Assembly (NCBI GenBank): GCA_946405145.1
Contig: CAMJGE010000002.1
Location: 159,077 to 223,076 of the forward strand
Direction: 5' to 3'
From: an uncultured Prevotella sp.
Lineage (GTDB): Bacteria > Bacteroidota > Bacteroidia > Bacteroidales > Bacteroidaceae
DNA: 64,000 bases
Shown here piece after piece: positions 8,960 to 17,071 of this stretch; position 1 is the first letter of the stretch, and every line of letters starts with the position of its first letter. A model generated the notes under the pieces. It did not search any database, was not told the DNA's origin, and worked only from the letters and a program-made list of their open reading frames with translations. Position numbers and translations under genes: made by a program.

Positions 8960-10015
8960 CTATTCTTGAATAAAATCCAAACTGAATCTTGTTCCTTTAT
9001 CTATATCACAATTTACTTTTTTCCCTAAAACGTTTTTCAAATATTTTGGATGTAAGCCAAACCCTGGTCGTATAGAAGCAATATTACTTTCAGTTATAAC
9101 ATCACCTTTTTTCATGTTTGAAACGACATATAGGGATCTCATAAACCTTCGACTACTTTCATTCTTGGGACTCAGTTCATACTTATTACTACCTAAAATC
9201 TTTTCTACATTATGAACGCGATCAACCAACATTCTAAATTCATTAGGTTCCATTGAGAATTGTGAATCTGGGCCACCCATTTTTCTGTCTAAAATGAAGT
9301 GCTTCTCAATAACCTTTGAACCAAGGACAACAGATGATGTAGCAACTATATCTCCTAATGTGTGGTCAGAAATACCTACTAAGCAATCATAATCTTCAGA
9401 AAACTGAGAAACCATTCTGAGGTTAACTTCATCCCATGGTGTCGGATATTCTGATGTGCATTTTAACAATATAACACTTTCGTTCCCCACGTTCCGACAT
9501 GTTTCAAGAGCCAGTTCTATATCTTCCTTATGTGCAATTCCCGTAGATATAATAACAGGCTTACCATAACTTGCCGCCTTTTCAATTAGTGGAATGTCAG
9601 TTATTTCAAATGAGGCTATCTTGAACGCATCAACTTCTATCTCATTGAGGAAATCAACCGCCTGCAAATCAAATGGAGATGAGATAAAAGCCTTTCCTTT
9701 AGATTTCACATAATCACGAATAGGTTTTTGCCATTCCCAAGGAGTATATGTCTTTTGATATAGCTGGTATAATGTCATATTATCCCATAGCGTACCACCT
9801 TTTACTACAAAATCCTCCTTATCACAATCAATTGTGATTTTATCAGGCCTAGATGTCTGAATCTTCACACAGTCAACACCTGAATCAATCATCGCATCGA
9901 TTGTCTTGATTGCAATATTATAATCATTTTGATGATTACAAGACAACTCTCCTATTACAAAAGTCGGAGATTCTTTTGAAATGTTGAAATCACCAATTTT
10001 AATATTTTTTTTCAT
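8960..10015 (-). CDS. pseI: Pseudaminic acid synthase (NeuB/PseI family)
   Basis: A 351-residue NeuB-family enzyme that condenses phosphoenolpyruvate with a 6-carbon amino-sugar to give a nine-carbon nonulosonic acid. The N-terminal NeuB TIM barrel (to about residue 260) includes GELSCNHQND, AFISSPFDLQAVDFL, KIASFEITDIPLIEKAASYGKPVIISTG, YPTPWDEVNLRM and GISDHTLG. The C-terminal part from about 285 is an SAF antifreeze-like domain with RRFMRSLYVVSNMKKGDVITESNI. The PseI assignment over NeuB or LegI rests on the neighbouring PseB, PseC and PseG genes. ATG at 10015. Confidence 0.88.
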   Translation of the reverse strand: MKKNIKIGDFNISKESPTFVIGELSCNHQNDYNIAIKTIDAMIDSGVDCVKIQTSRPDKITIDCDKEDFVVKGGTLWDNMTLYQLYQKTYTPWEWQKPIRDYVKSKGKAFISSPFDLQAVDFLNEIEVDAFKIASFEITDIPLIEKAASYGKPVIISTGIAHKEDIELALETCRNVGNESVILLKCTSEYPTPWDEVNLRMVSQFSEDYDCLVGISDHTLGDIVATSSVVLGSKVIEKHFILDRKMGGPDSQFSMEPNEFRMLVDRVHNVEKILGSNKYELSPKNESSRRFMRSLYVVSNMKKGDVITESNIASIRPGFGLHPKYLKNVLGKKVNCDIDKGTRFSLDFIQE

Positions 10016-10026
10016 ACAGCAAATAT

Positions 10027-11007
10027 TTAAAATGCATCTGAGTCACCCATTACCAAACGCCAATTACGAAAATCAAGTAGAAGATTTTTCTCTGCTTCAG
10101 AAATACAATTATTAGGTAAAAAACAAAGACCAAGGAATGTATCAAAGCCATTCTCCTGAAATCCAAGTTTAATTAAAACGTCTTTCACTCTTTCGTTGAT
10201 TTTCCAAAAAGAGAAAATCTCACATTCTCCTGAGAAATGGTTTATGATATCTTTCAGAAGAATGTCTAAATCTATATTATTATCATCAATGAGCAAATCA
10301 ATAATATGGAAGAACTTTATACCCTCTTTTTCATACAACTTCGTAACAACACAACCAACAAAAACATCCTTTAAATATATTTTATAAGATTTGTATAATT
10401 GCTGCGGATGATAAAAATAACGAGCACAATAATAGTTTAAGCTACGACATAGTTCAACACCTTCTTTAAATCGATTATCTAGAATTTGATTTAATGAAAA
10501 AATAAAACCATAATCTATTTTATTAATTATTTCAAAAGTGTATTTTATGTTATTATCATAAAGATATTCCTCTTTCGAGTTTTTTTCTAGTGCCATAAAT
10601 TTCTCCACTTTATAATGATTAGGAAATTTATAAAGAGGCCTAGCATTCTTGTTAGGGAAGCCATAATGAAATTCTATTCCTTCATCTACAGCCATGTTAT
10701 CTGCCATTTCTAATAATGGTAATATCAAATCCCTATCACGATAATCTTTATCTATTATTGTGTGATAACTCATACCACATTTTATAATTCTACCCCCTAC
10801 ATTCATTTCATAAGGCATAATTGCTGTATGTCCGTAAATGTTGTCCTTTTCGTCCGATACTACAGCTATTAAGCTGGGGTGCGTTGGTAATATTCTATTT
10901 ATCCAAACCCAGAAACTGTTGTCTCTCAAATAGGGGGTGTTCCTTGTAAACATCTTTGAGATTGAAATCTCATCTCCAGGTTTATATGGTCTGACTTCCA
11001 AATTCAT
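10027..11007 (-). CDS. GNAT-like acyltransferase of the nonulosonate locus
   Basis: A 326-residue protein with a GNAT-like N-terminal domain (EVRPYKPGDEISISKMF, IYGHTAIMPYEM, IDKDYRDRDLILPLLEMADN, YGFPNKNARPLY) and a second, degenerate GNAT-like half. It ends in WRLVMGDSDAF, a tail I associate with acyltransferases of nonulosonic-acid and O-antigen clusters. It is a good candidate for the enzyme that takes the acyl group from the ACP encoded three genes downstream and places it on a sugar amine. That role is inference. Its ATG overlaps the PseG fusion stop by 4 bp (ATGA). Confidence 0.68.
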   Translation of the reverse strand: MNLEVRPYKPGDEISISKMFTRNTPYLRDNSFWVWINRILPTHPSLIAVVSDEKDNIYGHTAIMPYEMNVGGRIIKCGMSYHTIIDKDYRDRDLILPLLEMADNMAVDEGIEFHYGFPNKNARPLYKFPNHYKVEKFMALEKNSKEEYLYDNNIKYTFEIINKIDYGFIFSLNQILDNRFKEGVELCRSLNYYCARYFYHPQQLYKSYKIYLKDVFVGCVVTKLYEKEGIKFFHIIDLLIDDNNIDLDILLKDIINHFSGECEIFSFWKINERVKDVLIKLGFQENGFDTFLGLCFLPNNCISEAEKNLLLDFRNWRLVMGDSDAF

Positions 11008-12434
11008 ATTGTTTTTGAAATAAAAGAATAATAGTTTACATTATTTGAGCTGCATAATAATTCAAATTCACATGCTAGAAACATCTTATTGGATGAAGCA
11101 TTATTTACTTTAACTTCTGAAACAAAAGAGTTAATACCCTTCATACAATGTTCATACTCAATGGCAGACTTTAGCATGGCTTTACCAAATCCTTTTCCCC
11201 TGTATTCTTTGGCAATTGAAATATCGATTTCGGCTTTACTTCCTTTTATAATATCAAAGCGAACCTGTCCTATTGGCTTCATTTGATAATAACAAAGTAA
11301 GAGATGAGATTTTTCAGATGATACTTTTGAGCTAAACCATTTAATATGATCATCCCATAGAATCGGCTCTGTGTGAAATGCCATCTGCCTTACCATTGGA
11401 TCATTAGCCCAATCAAAATAAATGCGGGCATCTTCAATCTTTGCTTCCCGAACAGTTACTTCTGAAATAAATAGAGCATTAAAATGTGCCCTTACGTCAG
11501 GTTTCTGAAACTGATTTCTATTTATACCATCATTGACCTTTCCAAAAATACTTTGTAACTTTTCTGCATTAATATCACGTAAATCACCAACATAGGTAAG
11601 ACCCAAATGCTGATTATTTCCGACATTCCGACATATATCCATTTGATTCTCTACATAATAACCATATAGTACTTTACAACCAGAGAATATTGCTTCCCAT
11701 AATAAAGAACTTGCTGGAAGAAAAGCCACCTCTGCTCGTCGCATCAGTTCTGCCATCTCAAAAGCAGGTACAGTCTTATGTATTTCTATATTGGAATGCT
11801 GACTTACTATTTCATCTAAAACATCTAAATATTTGAATGCATCCCCAACTATGACATCTACATGATATTGTTCTAATGCTGTTTCCAGATATTGTATAGT
11901 CCTACAGGTTAAATTATAGACATCTGCACCTCCATAACATATCAGAATACTATTACGATTATTATCATCTTTTCCACTTTCAAGAAAAGGCTTTCGCAAA
12001 AGTGCATAGTTTAAACCTAAACACAATTGTGTATAGGGTTCTAAAGAGTAATCTTCTTTCTTTGCGCCATATGCATGGTTAATAACAATATCTGCATAAT
12101 AATGCCTGTCGTGCACATCGTCTATACATACCAGTTTACAACCCTTTTTCTTAATTTGTTGCTGATATTCTTCTGAATAGAAATAGTTATCGAGGACTAC
12201 TATTTCTGTCCCTGATAGGCAAGCCAGGAAATCCTCAAATTTCGTTGAATCAGATAGGGAAACATAATGGCACACCTTCTGCAACTCCCCTATCTGATAA
12301 GGAGATGGTTCGGCTGTGTAAAATACACAGTCGAAGTTATCTTTAAGCATATCAGCTAATGCCAGTGTTCGGATAAAGTGTCCGTACCCAATCTGCGCAC
12401 TGGCATCAGCACGAAAACTGATTTTTTTCTTCAA
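11004..12434 (-). CDS. pseG: PseG hydrolase fused to PseH-like acetyltransferase
   Basis: A 476-residue two-domain enzyme. Residues 1 to about 320 are PseG, a GT-B-type UDP-sugar hydrolase that releases 2,4-diacetamido-2,4,6-trideoxy-L-altrose from UDP: RADASAQIGYGHFIR with catalytic His19, ICYGGAD, and LPASSLLWEAIFSG. From about 329 a GNAT domain follows (VREAKIEDARIYFDWANDP, AEIDISIAKEYRGKGFGKAML), matching PseH, which N-acetylates the preceding 4-amino sugar. The fusion joins two consecutive pathway steps. The start is TTG at 12434; the next Met lies beyond the catalytic His, so TTG is well supported. Confidence 0.87.
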   Translation of the reverse strand: MKKKISFRADASAQIGYGHFIRTLALADMLKDNFDCVFYTAEPSPYQIGELQKVCHYVSLSDSTKFEDFLACLSGTEIVVLDNYFYSEEYQQQIKKKGCKLVCIDDVHDRHYYADIVINHAYGAKKEDYSLEPYTQLCLGLNYALLRKPFLESGKDDNNRNSILICYGGADVYNLTCRTIQYLETALEQYHVDVIVGDAFKYLDVLDEIVSQHSNIEIHKTVPAFEMAELMRRAEVAFLPASSLLWEAIFSGCKVLYGYYVENQMDICRNVGNNQHLGLTYVGDLRDINAEKLQSIFGKVNDGINRNQFQKPDVRAHFNALFISEVTVREAKIEDARIYFDWANDPMVRQMAFHTEPILWDDHIKWFSSKVSSEKSHLLLCYYQMKPIGQVRFDIIKGSKAEIDISIAKEYRGKGFGKAMLKSAIEYEHCMKGINSFVSEVKVNNASSNKMFLACEFELLCSSNNVNYYSFISKTI

Positions 12435-12443
12435 GTTTGTTTG

Positions 12444-13751
12444 TTAATTCAAACGTTTGAATCCACTCTGACATACCGGACCCTCAAGTGCCTTCATAAC
12501 ATCCTTGCCATCCTCGAAATCACGAATATCTGCAAAGATAGGTTCAAGCGCCTCGAAATAGGCATCCATAATATCAGGAGTATGACAAATACATGAGTTG
12601 AGGTTGGTGCTTCCCAAGAAGCCTTTCTTCAACATTTCTTGAGTAACGTAGGTCTTGTAAGCCAATGCGTTCGGACTATCGAAAGTATAACCGCACATCG
12701 CAGCGATCCCCCACTGGTTAATTTTCAGCCCATATTTGTCGGCAAGATTTTGCCAGCGGATTTTTGTCTTGTTACCATTCTCAGTGATTATCTCCCATGA
12801 CCTTAATCGCTCCATCTCATTGAGTGCAGCCAAAGCAGCAGCTGGCCCAATACGGTCCGTCCAAAAGGTTGAGCTAATCCAACTGCCCTGAGCAGCATCC
12901 ATGATTTCCTTCTTACCAAGGATAGCGGCAATCACGTAGCCATTACCCATCGTCTTGGAATAAATAGTCATATCAGGATATACGCCATACTTCTTGTGCA
13001 GACCACCGAAAGTCTCACGGAATCCGCTTGTGCACTCATCAAAAATAAGAAGGACGCCATATTCATTGCAAAGATTGCGGATAAATTCCAGATATCCTTC
13101 AGCTGGGCCAAAGTTACGACATACCTCCATCTTGACGGCAGCAAGATCGGGTGTATTACGAATGATATTCTCTATTTCTTCGAAATCATTATAATGGAAT
13201 GGGATTGATGTACCACGTAAAGCTTTTGGGACACCGCCTGTTGGAATTCCGGGGAGAAGATGACCGGCAAGAGCATCGTTTTCGCCGAGGTTTACAGATA
13301 CATACCAGTCATGCCATCCATGATAACCACAGATAGCAACCTTATCCTTGCCTGTAAAGGCGCGGGCAATACGAATACATACAGAATTGGCTTCACCACC
13401 GCCACGAGTGTAACGAACACCACCTGCCCAGGAATTAAAGCCAATCAGTCGTTCTGCCAAATAAACTTCTTCTGGACAATTAAAAGTTGTTAGGTTTCCC
13501 GCCTTAACAACTTTCATGACAGCCTCATCCACGGCTTCGTTAGCATAACCAAGCGTATTTGTTCCTACGCCCATCGAGCAAACATCAAAGTAATGATTAC
13601 CGTCAAGGTCCCATACTTCACAGCCTTTGGACTTGCTATAGTAAGCAGGCCAATTTTCTGGCAACCACAGTTCTGGCCTCTTTGAAAGGAGGGATGTACC
13701 TCCAGGAATTAATGTTTTAGCTTTTTTATAAAGCTCTTGTCCTTTTCCCAT
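12444..13751 (-). CDS. Class III aminotransferase (glutamate-1-semialdehyde aminomutase-like)
   Basis: A 435-residue PLP enzyme of class III: GTSLLSKRPELWLPENWPAY, YTRGGGEANSVCIRIAR, CGYHGWHDWY, LIFDECTSGFRETFGG, and IYSKTMGNGY with the PLP-binding Lys. It is not the heme-pathway HemL; relatives occur next to SpsF-type cytidylyltransferases and aldo/keto reductases in surface-glycan loci, as here. It probably aminates a sugar or sugar-derived ketone or aldehyde. Its exact substrate is unknown, since the standard pseudaminic pathway uses only the PseC aminotransferase. ATG at 13751; 9 bp before the PseG fusion. Confidence 0.82.
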   Translation of the reverse strand: MGKGQELYKKAKTLIPGGTSLLSKRPELWLPENWPAYYSKSKGCEVWDLDGNHYFDVCSMGVGTNTLGYANEAVDEAVMKVVKAGNLTTFNCPEEVYLAERLIGFNSWAGGVRYTRGGGEANSVCIRIARAFTGKDKVAICGYHGWHDWYVSVNLGENDALAGHLLPGIPTGGVPKALRGTSIPFHYNDFEEIENIIRNTPDLAAVKMEVCRNFGPAEGYLEFIRNLCNEYGVLLIFDECTSGFRETFGGLHKKYGVYPDMTIYSKTMGNGYVIAAILGKKEIMDAAQGSWISSTFWTDRIGPAAALAALNEMERLRSWEIITENGNKTKIRWQNLADKYGLKINQWGIAAMCGYTFDSPNALAYKTYVTQEMLKKGFLGSTNLNSCICHTPDIMDAYFEALEPIFADIRDFEDGKDVMKALEGPVCQSGFKRLN

Positions 13752-13762
13752 AATAATATTAT

Positions 13763-14545
13763 TTATTTCTTTACGTAAACCCCATCATTTGCTATTGACT
13801 TAGCATAGCCTTCATTGTTTGAAAACCTACTATTGATAGTGTAAATCTCCTTATGATCAATAAGATAATCAATATAGGTTTTCCAATCCTTTTCAATACC
13901 AAGATTCTCAATAAGAGTCTTTATTACTTCAAAATCCTCTGGCTCATCAATGGTGATTCGGTAATCGTTTGCATCAAACTTACCAACAGGATTCGGGAAG
14001 TTGTATGTTTTAAAAATAGTACCTCCATCTGCTGAACCATTTTTCCAGATGTAGGGCGTAACATGTTCGCGCTCTGACTTGAGTGTTGCTTCATTATAAG
14101 CTTTCTCCAAAGCTGTGAACTTCATCACCTCAGTATCAAGTCCATCAGGAAAACTTGCTGCCTGAGTACGGACATAATCGAATTCTGGATGCTCAATAGC
14201 AAATGTGACGACAGTATCAATCACATTTGGATCAATAAGAGGGCAGTCTGAAGTAAGACGAATGACATAATCTGGATGCTCTGGTTCTGCAGTTCCATAA
14301 AAACGAGACAAAACATCATCTATAGATCCTTTGTGGTATTCTACCCTTACCTTGTCAGCTACAGCGACAATAAAACTTGCGCCTTCTTCATCTGTTGTGG
14401 CTATCTTAAGTTTATCGATAGTTTTAGCTAGAAGAATTCGCCTAAGGTGGAGTTCAAGGAGCGTCTTCCCATTCACTTCTTTTAAGATTTTGGCAGGAAG
14501 GCGTGTTGAGCCATAACGAGCCTGAGTAATTGCTAATACTTTCAT
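13763..14545 (-). CDS. SpsF-type cytidylyltransferase (candidate CMP-nonulosonate synthetase)
   Basis: A 260-residue nucleotidyltransferase of the SpsF/COG1861 type: LAITQARYGSTRLPAKILKEVNGKTLLELHLRR, then IRLTSDCPLIDP and YRITIDEPEDF. The QAR-GSTRLP-K loop binds the nucleotide; the acidic DCPLIDP region would bind metal. It is the only CTP-transferase-like gene in the visible locus, so it is the best candidate for the PseF step that makes the CMP-activated nonulosonate. Canonical PseF has a somewhat different N-terminus, so a different nucleotide-sugar product is possible. One base separates it from the aldo/keto reductase stop. Confidence 0.8.
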   Translation of the reverse strand: MKVLAITQARYGSTRLPAKILKEVNGKTLLELHLRRILLAKTIDKLKIATTDEEGASFIVAVADKVRVEYHKGSIDDVLSRFYGTAEPEHPDYVIRLTSDCPLIDPNVIDTVVTFAIEHPEFDYVRTQAASFPDGLDTEVMKFTALEKAYNEATLKSEREHVTPYIWKNGSADGGTIFKTYNFPNPVGKFDANDYRITIDEPEDFEVIKTLIENLGIEKDWKTYIDYLIDHKEIYTINSRFSNNEGYAKSIANDGVYVKK

Positions 14546-14546
14546 T

Positions 14547-15404
14547 CTAATTCCAGTTTACTGGGTTTAATAGCGCTTTTTCCTTTATATCAATATTACT
14601 AATGTAATCAATGTCCTCATGAGATAGATTCACTGAAGCCACCATTAAGTTGGCTTCCAGTTGCTCATGATTATCAACACCAATCAAGGCGCCTTTAACG
14701 CTTGGATTTGAAATCACATAACCCAAGGCTAACTGTTCTACAGATAATCCTCTATTGCTACAATAATGATGCAAATCATCCAGATAATTCTTTAATGGCA
14801 TGAGTCTTTCAGACAAGGTATTTGTATCCTTAAAAAACAATCCTTGTAAGAATGCCGAACGTGTATGAATCTCAACACCCATATCGACTAATTCAGGCAT
14901 ATAGGGCTCAAACCGCTTATCAAAGATGTTATATGGGAACTGAAGAAGATCGAATTTCACACCTCTATCAAGCAAGTATTGAAGTTGCTCAACATTATAA
15001 AGCGAGAATCCAACCTTCTTTATTTTTCCTTCATTTTTAAGAGCAGTCATTTCGTCGAAGATCTCTTGCTTCTCCTGATAGAAATCAAAATGGTGAACTA
15101 AATAGCCGTAGAGACTATCTACACCAAGTTTACCAATAGAGTTTTCGAATGTACTGCGCACACTCTCCTCGCATCTTGGGTATTTCGAAACTATGTTGAA
15201 CTGAGTGGAGTTCATTTTAAGAGCTTCACCCAAAACGACCTCACTTGTTCCGTAAGCAGATGACGTGTCAAGTATATTAATCCCTTCCATTTTTGATATT
15301 TCAAGAATCTTACACACTTCATCTAAATTCACCTGACCGGACGTGTTATTTATGCCATATTTGACACCAAACTGCACGGTGCCAAGTACAATTTTATTTC
15401 TCAT
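14547..15404 (-). CDS. Aldo/keto reductase
   Basis: A 285-residue TIM-barrel NADPH-dependent reductase. Markers are GTVQFGVKYGINN, ILDTSSAYGTSEVVLGEAL (catalytic Asp and Tyr), SKYPR in the Lys position, VHHFD, GFSLYNVEQL, and a C-terminal GALIGVDNHEQLEAN for the cofactor. Enzymes of this subgroup accompany SpsF and class III aminotransferase genes in glycan loci. The aldehyde or ketone reduced here is unknown. Its start overlaps the acetyltransferase gene stop by 11 bp. Confidence 0.87.
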   Translation of the reverse strand: MRNKIVLGTVQFGVKYGINNTSGQVNLDEVCKILEISKMEGINILDTSSAYGTSEVVLGEALKMNSTQFNIVSKYPRCEESVRSTFENSIGKLGVDSLYGYLVHHFDFYQEKQEIFDEMTALKNEGKIKKVGFSLYNVEQLQYLLDRGVKFDLLQFPYNIFDKRFEPYMPELVDMGVEIHTRSAFLQGLFFKDTNTLSERLMPLKNYLDDLHHYCSNRGLSVEQLALGYVISNPSVKGALIGVDNHEQLEANLMVASVNLSHEDIDYISNIDIKEKALLNPVNWN

Positions 15405-15930
15405 TTACTTTGCCAACAATAATATCGTCAACATATTTTCCGTTGCACAAATACTGGCTCTTTTTTACCCCTTCTTGCTGATAACCATTCTTTAAAAAAG
15501 CCTTTATTGAGCCTATGTTTGGAGAATACGCTCCGCCTAACAATTTATGTAATCCCAAAACATTGAATGCGAATTCTGTTACAAGACCAATCGCCTCAGT
15601 AGCGATACCTTTACCCCAAAAATCTTTGTTGCCGATAAGGAATCCCACATCTGCATACCTATGATGATGATTAATGCTTCCTATTTTAATATTACCTATA
15701 TGCTTATTCGTCTTTTTGTCAAAAATGCCAAATTGGTAATTATTTTCATTTGTAACAGAACGAAGAAAGGCTTTTGTATTTTCAATTGTATGAGTCACAA
15801 ATCGGCTTTCAAGATATTGGTTTATTTCAGGATCGTTCATCCAACGAATATACTCTTCAGAGGCATCTTCCTCCGTCAAGCGGCGGAGAAAGATGCGTTC
15901 ACCTTCTAATTTTACAATGTTTATAGACAT
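15394..15930 (-). CDS. RimJ/RimL-type GNAT N-acetyltransferase
   Basis: A 178-residue GNAT enzyme: LEGERIFLRRLTEEDASEEYIRWMNDPEINQYL, then IGNIKIGSINHHHRYADVGFLIGNKDFWGKGIATEAI with the acetyl-CoA-binding pattern, and GSIKAFLKNGYQQEGVKK. It could be the stand-alone PseH, or acylate another amine, since a second PseH-like domain is fused to PseG. I chose ATG at 15930. A longer frame to 16065 overlaps the amidotransferase gene and has no family similarity in the extra residues. Confidence 0.83.
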   Translation of the reverse strand: MSINIVKLEGERIFLRRLTEEDASEEYIRWMNDPEINQYLESRFVTHTIENTKAFLRSVTNENNYQFGIFDKKTNKHIGNIKIGSINHHHRYADVGFLIGNKDFWGKGIATEAIGLVTEFAFNVLGLHKLLGGAYSPNIGSIKAFLKNGYQQEGVKKSQYLCNGKYVDDIIVGKVNEK

Positions 15931-15934
15931 TTTC

Positions 15935-17068
15935 TTAAATAATTGTATCCCACTGGTCCATATCGGGAAGAGGTTCGCCTCTTTCAACTTTATTCCTGTC
16001 GAAGCCCCAGTCGTAGACTTCGTTCTTCTGAAGATCGTCAACAAATTCATCTTCTGTAATACCAACTACCGCAAGGAACTGATCTAAAGATGCAGGACGC
16101 TTTCCATCATACTGAAGTGAGAGTTTCATACCTTCATCACGAGTCATCTCACCATTACGGATATCAATACATGCCAAATGGTTGGTACGACCATGACCAC
16201 GTTTAATGTATTTGCAGTAGTCACGAATACCCTGCCAACGGCACTCAATTTTTTCATAATCGTACTGAGGTGGAATACCTTCTACAGCTTGGCCTTCCCA
16301 TCCAAGTTCGCGTTTAATCGTCTCAACATTATGCTTAGTATGCCACTTAATATAACTACCAAGGAAAACTGGGTGTAGTCCTATCCTTTCAAAATCGGCC
16401 TTCGACGGAAAAACATACTGATACAAATCTCTTTTTTCGACTTCGTGGTTAAGCAATTCATACATATCATCAGCTGTAATACCCAAATCTACAATTTGAC
16501 TGAATAACTGCTCATTCATCTCAGCCATCTCGTCTGGTGTCACATATGCACGGTATTCAGCAGGGGACTCACCCCAAAACACTAACGGAATATTATAACG
16601 AACTGCGACCTGTAGAGTATGAGCATAAACACCAGTGTGACAATGCCAGCAAAAATCGCCCGTTTTCTTTAACGAAGCTAGCATTAACTTTTTTACAATC
16701 TGCCAATTTGGCGTAAACTCTAAAGTATCAACCCCCAATTTTTTAAATACTTTCGTATTATTTTTTTGAATTAACGGCCGAAATCCCCAATGGTTAAAAC
16801 GCACCACAAGGGGTTTCATATGTAACTGGGTAACTATAAACCATAATTGGAATGCGGAATCCTTTCCACCAGAGAAAGGGACTATGCAATCATAGATGTC
16901 CTTTCCACGATATTTGTCACAAATATCATCTAACATTTTTCTTCGAGCATCCCAATCTATATTAGTATGCTTTTTCTCAGCTTGACGACATACGTTACAC
17001 ACTCCCTCTTCGTCAAATTTAATGGCCTCATGTGTGTCAGGGAGGACACATCTACTACAATATTTCAT
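15935..17068 (-). CDS. N-acetyl-sugar amidotransferase (PseA/WbpG-like)
   Basis: A 377-residue PP-loop ATPase. A zinc-ribbon-like set (Cys4, Cys7, Cys24, Cys27 in CSRCVLPD and CNVCR) precedes the ATP pyrophosphatase loop SGGKDS at 66-71. WGESPAEYR and CHTGVYA are further family marks. PseA/WbpG proteins help convert an N-acetyl group into N-acetimidoyl, as in the acetamidino forms of pseudaminic acid on flagella and S-layers. They usually use ammonia from HisH/HisF-like partners, which are not in this window. Start ATG at 17068, 3 bp after PseC. Confidence 0.87.
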   Translation of the reverse strand: MKYCSRCVLPDTHEAIKFDEEGVCNVCRQAEKKHTNIDWDARRKMLDDICDKYRGKDIYDCIVPFSGGKDSAFQLWFIVTQLHMKPLVVRFNHWGFRPLIQKNNTKVFKKLGVDTLEFTPNWQIVKKLMLASLKKTGDFCWHCHTGVYAHTLQVAVRYNIPLVFWGESPAEYRAYVTPDEMAEMNEQLFSQIVDLGITADDMYELLNHEVEKRDLYQYVFPSKADFERIGLHPVFLGSYIKWHTKHNVETIKRELGWEGQAVEGIPPQYDYEKIECRWQGIRDYCKYIKRGHGRTNHLACIDIRNGEMTRDEGMKLSLQYDGKRPASLDQFLAVVGITEDEFVDDLQKNEVYDWGFDRNKVERGEPLPDMDQWDTII

Positions 17069-17071
17069 AAT

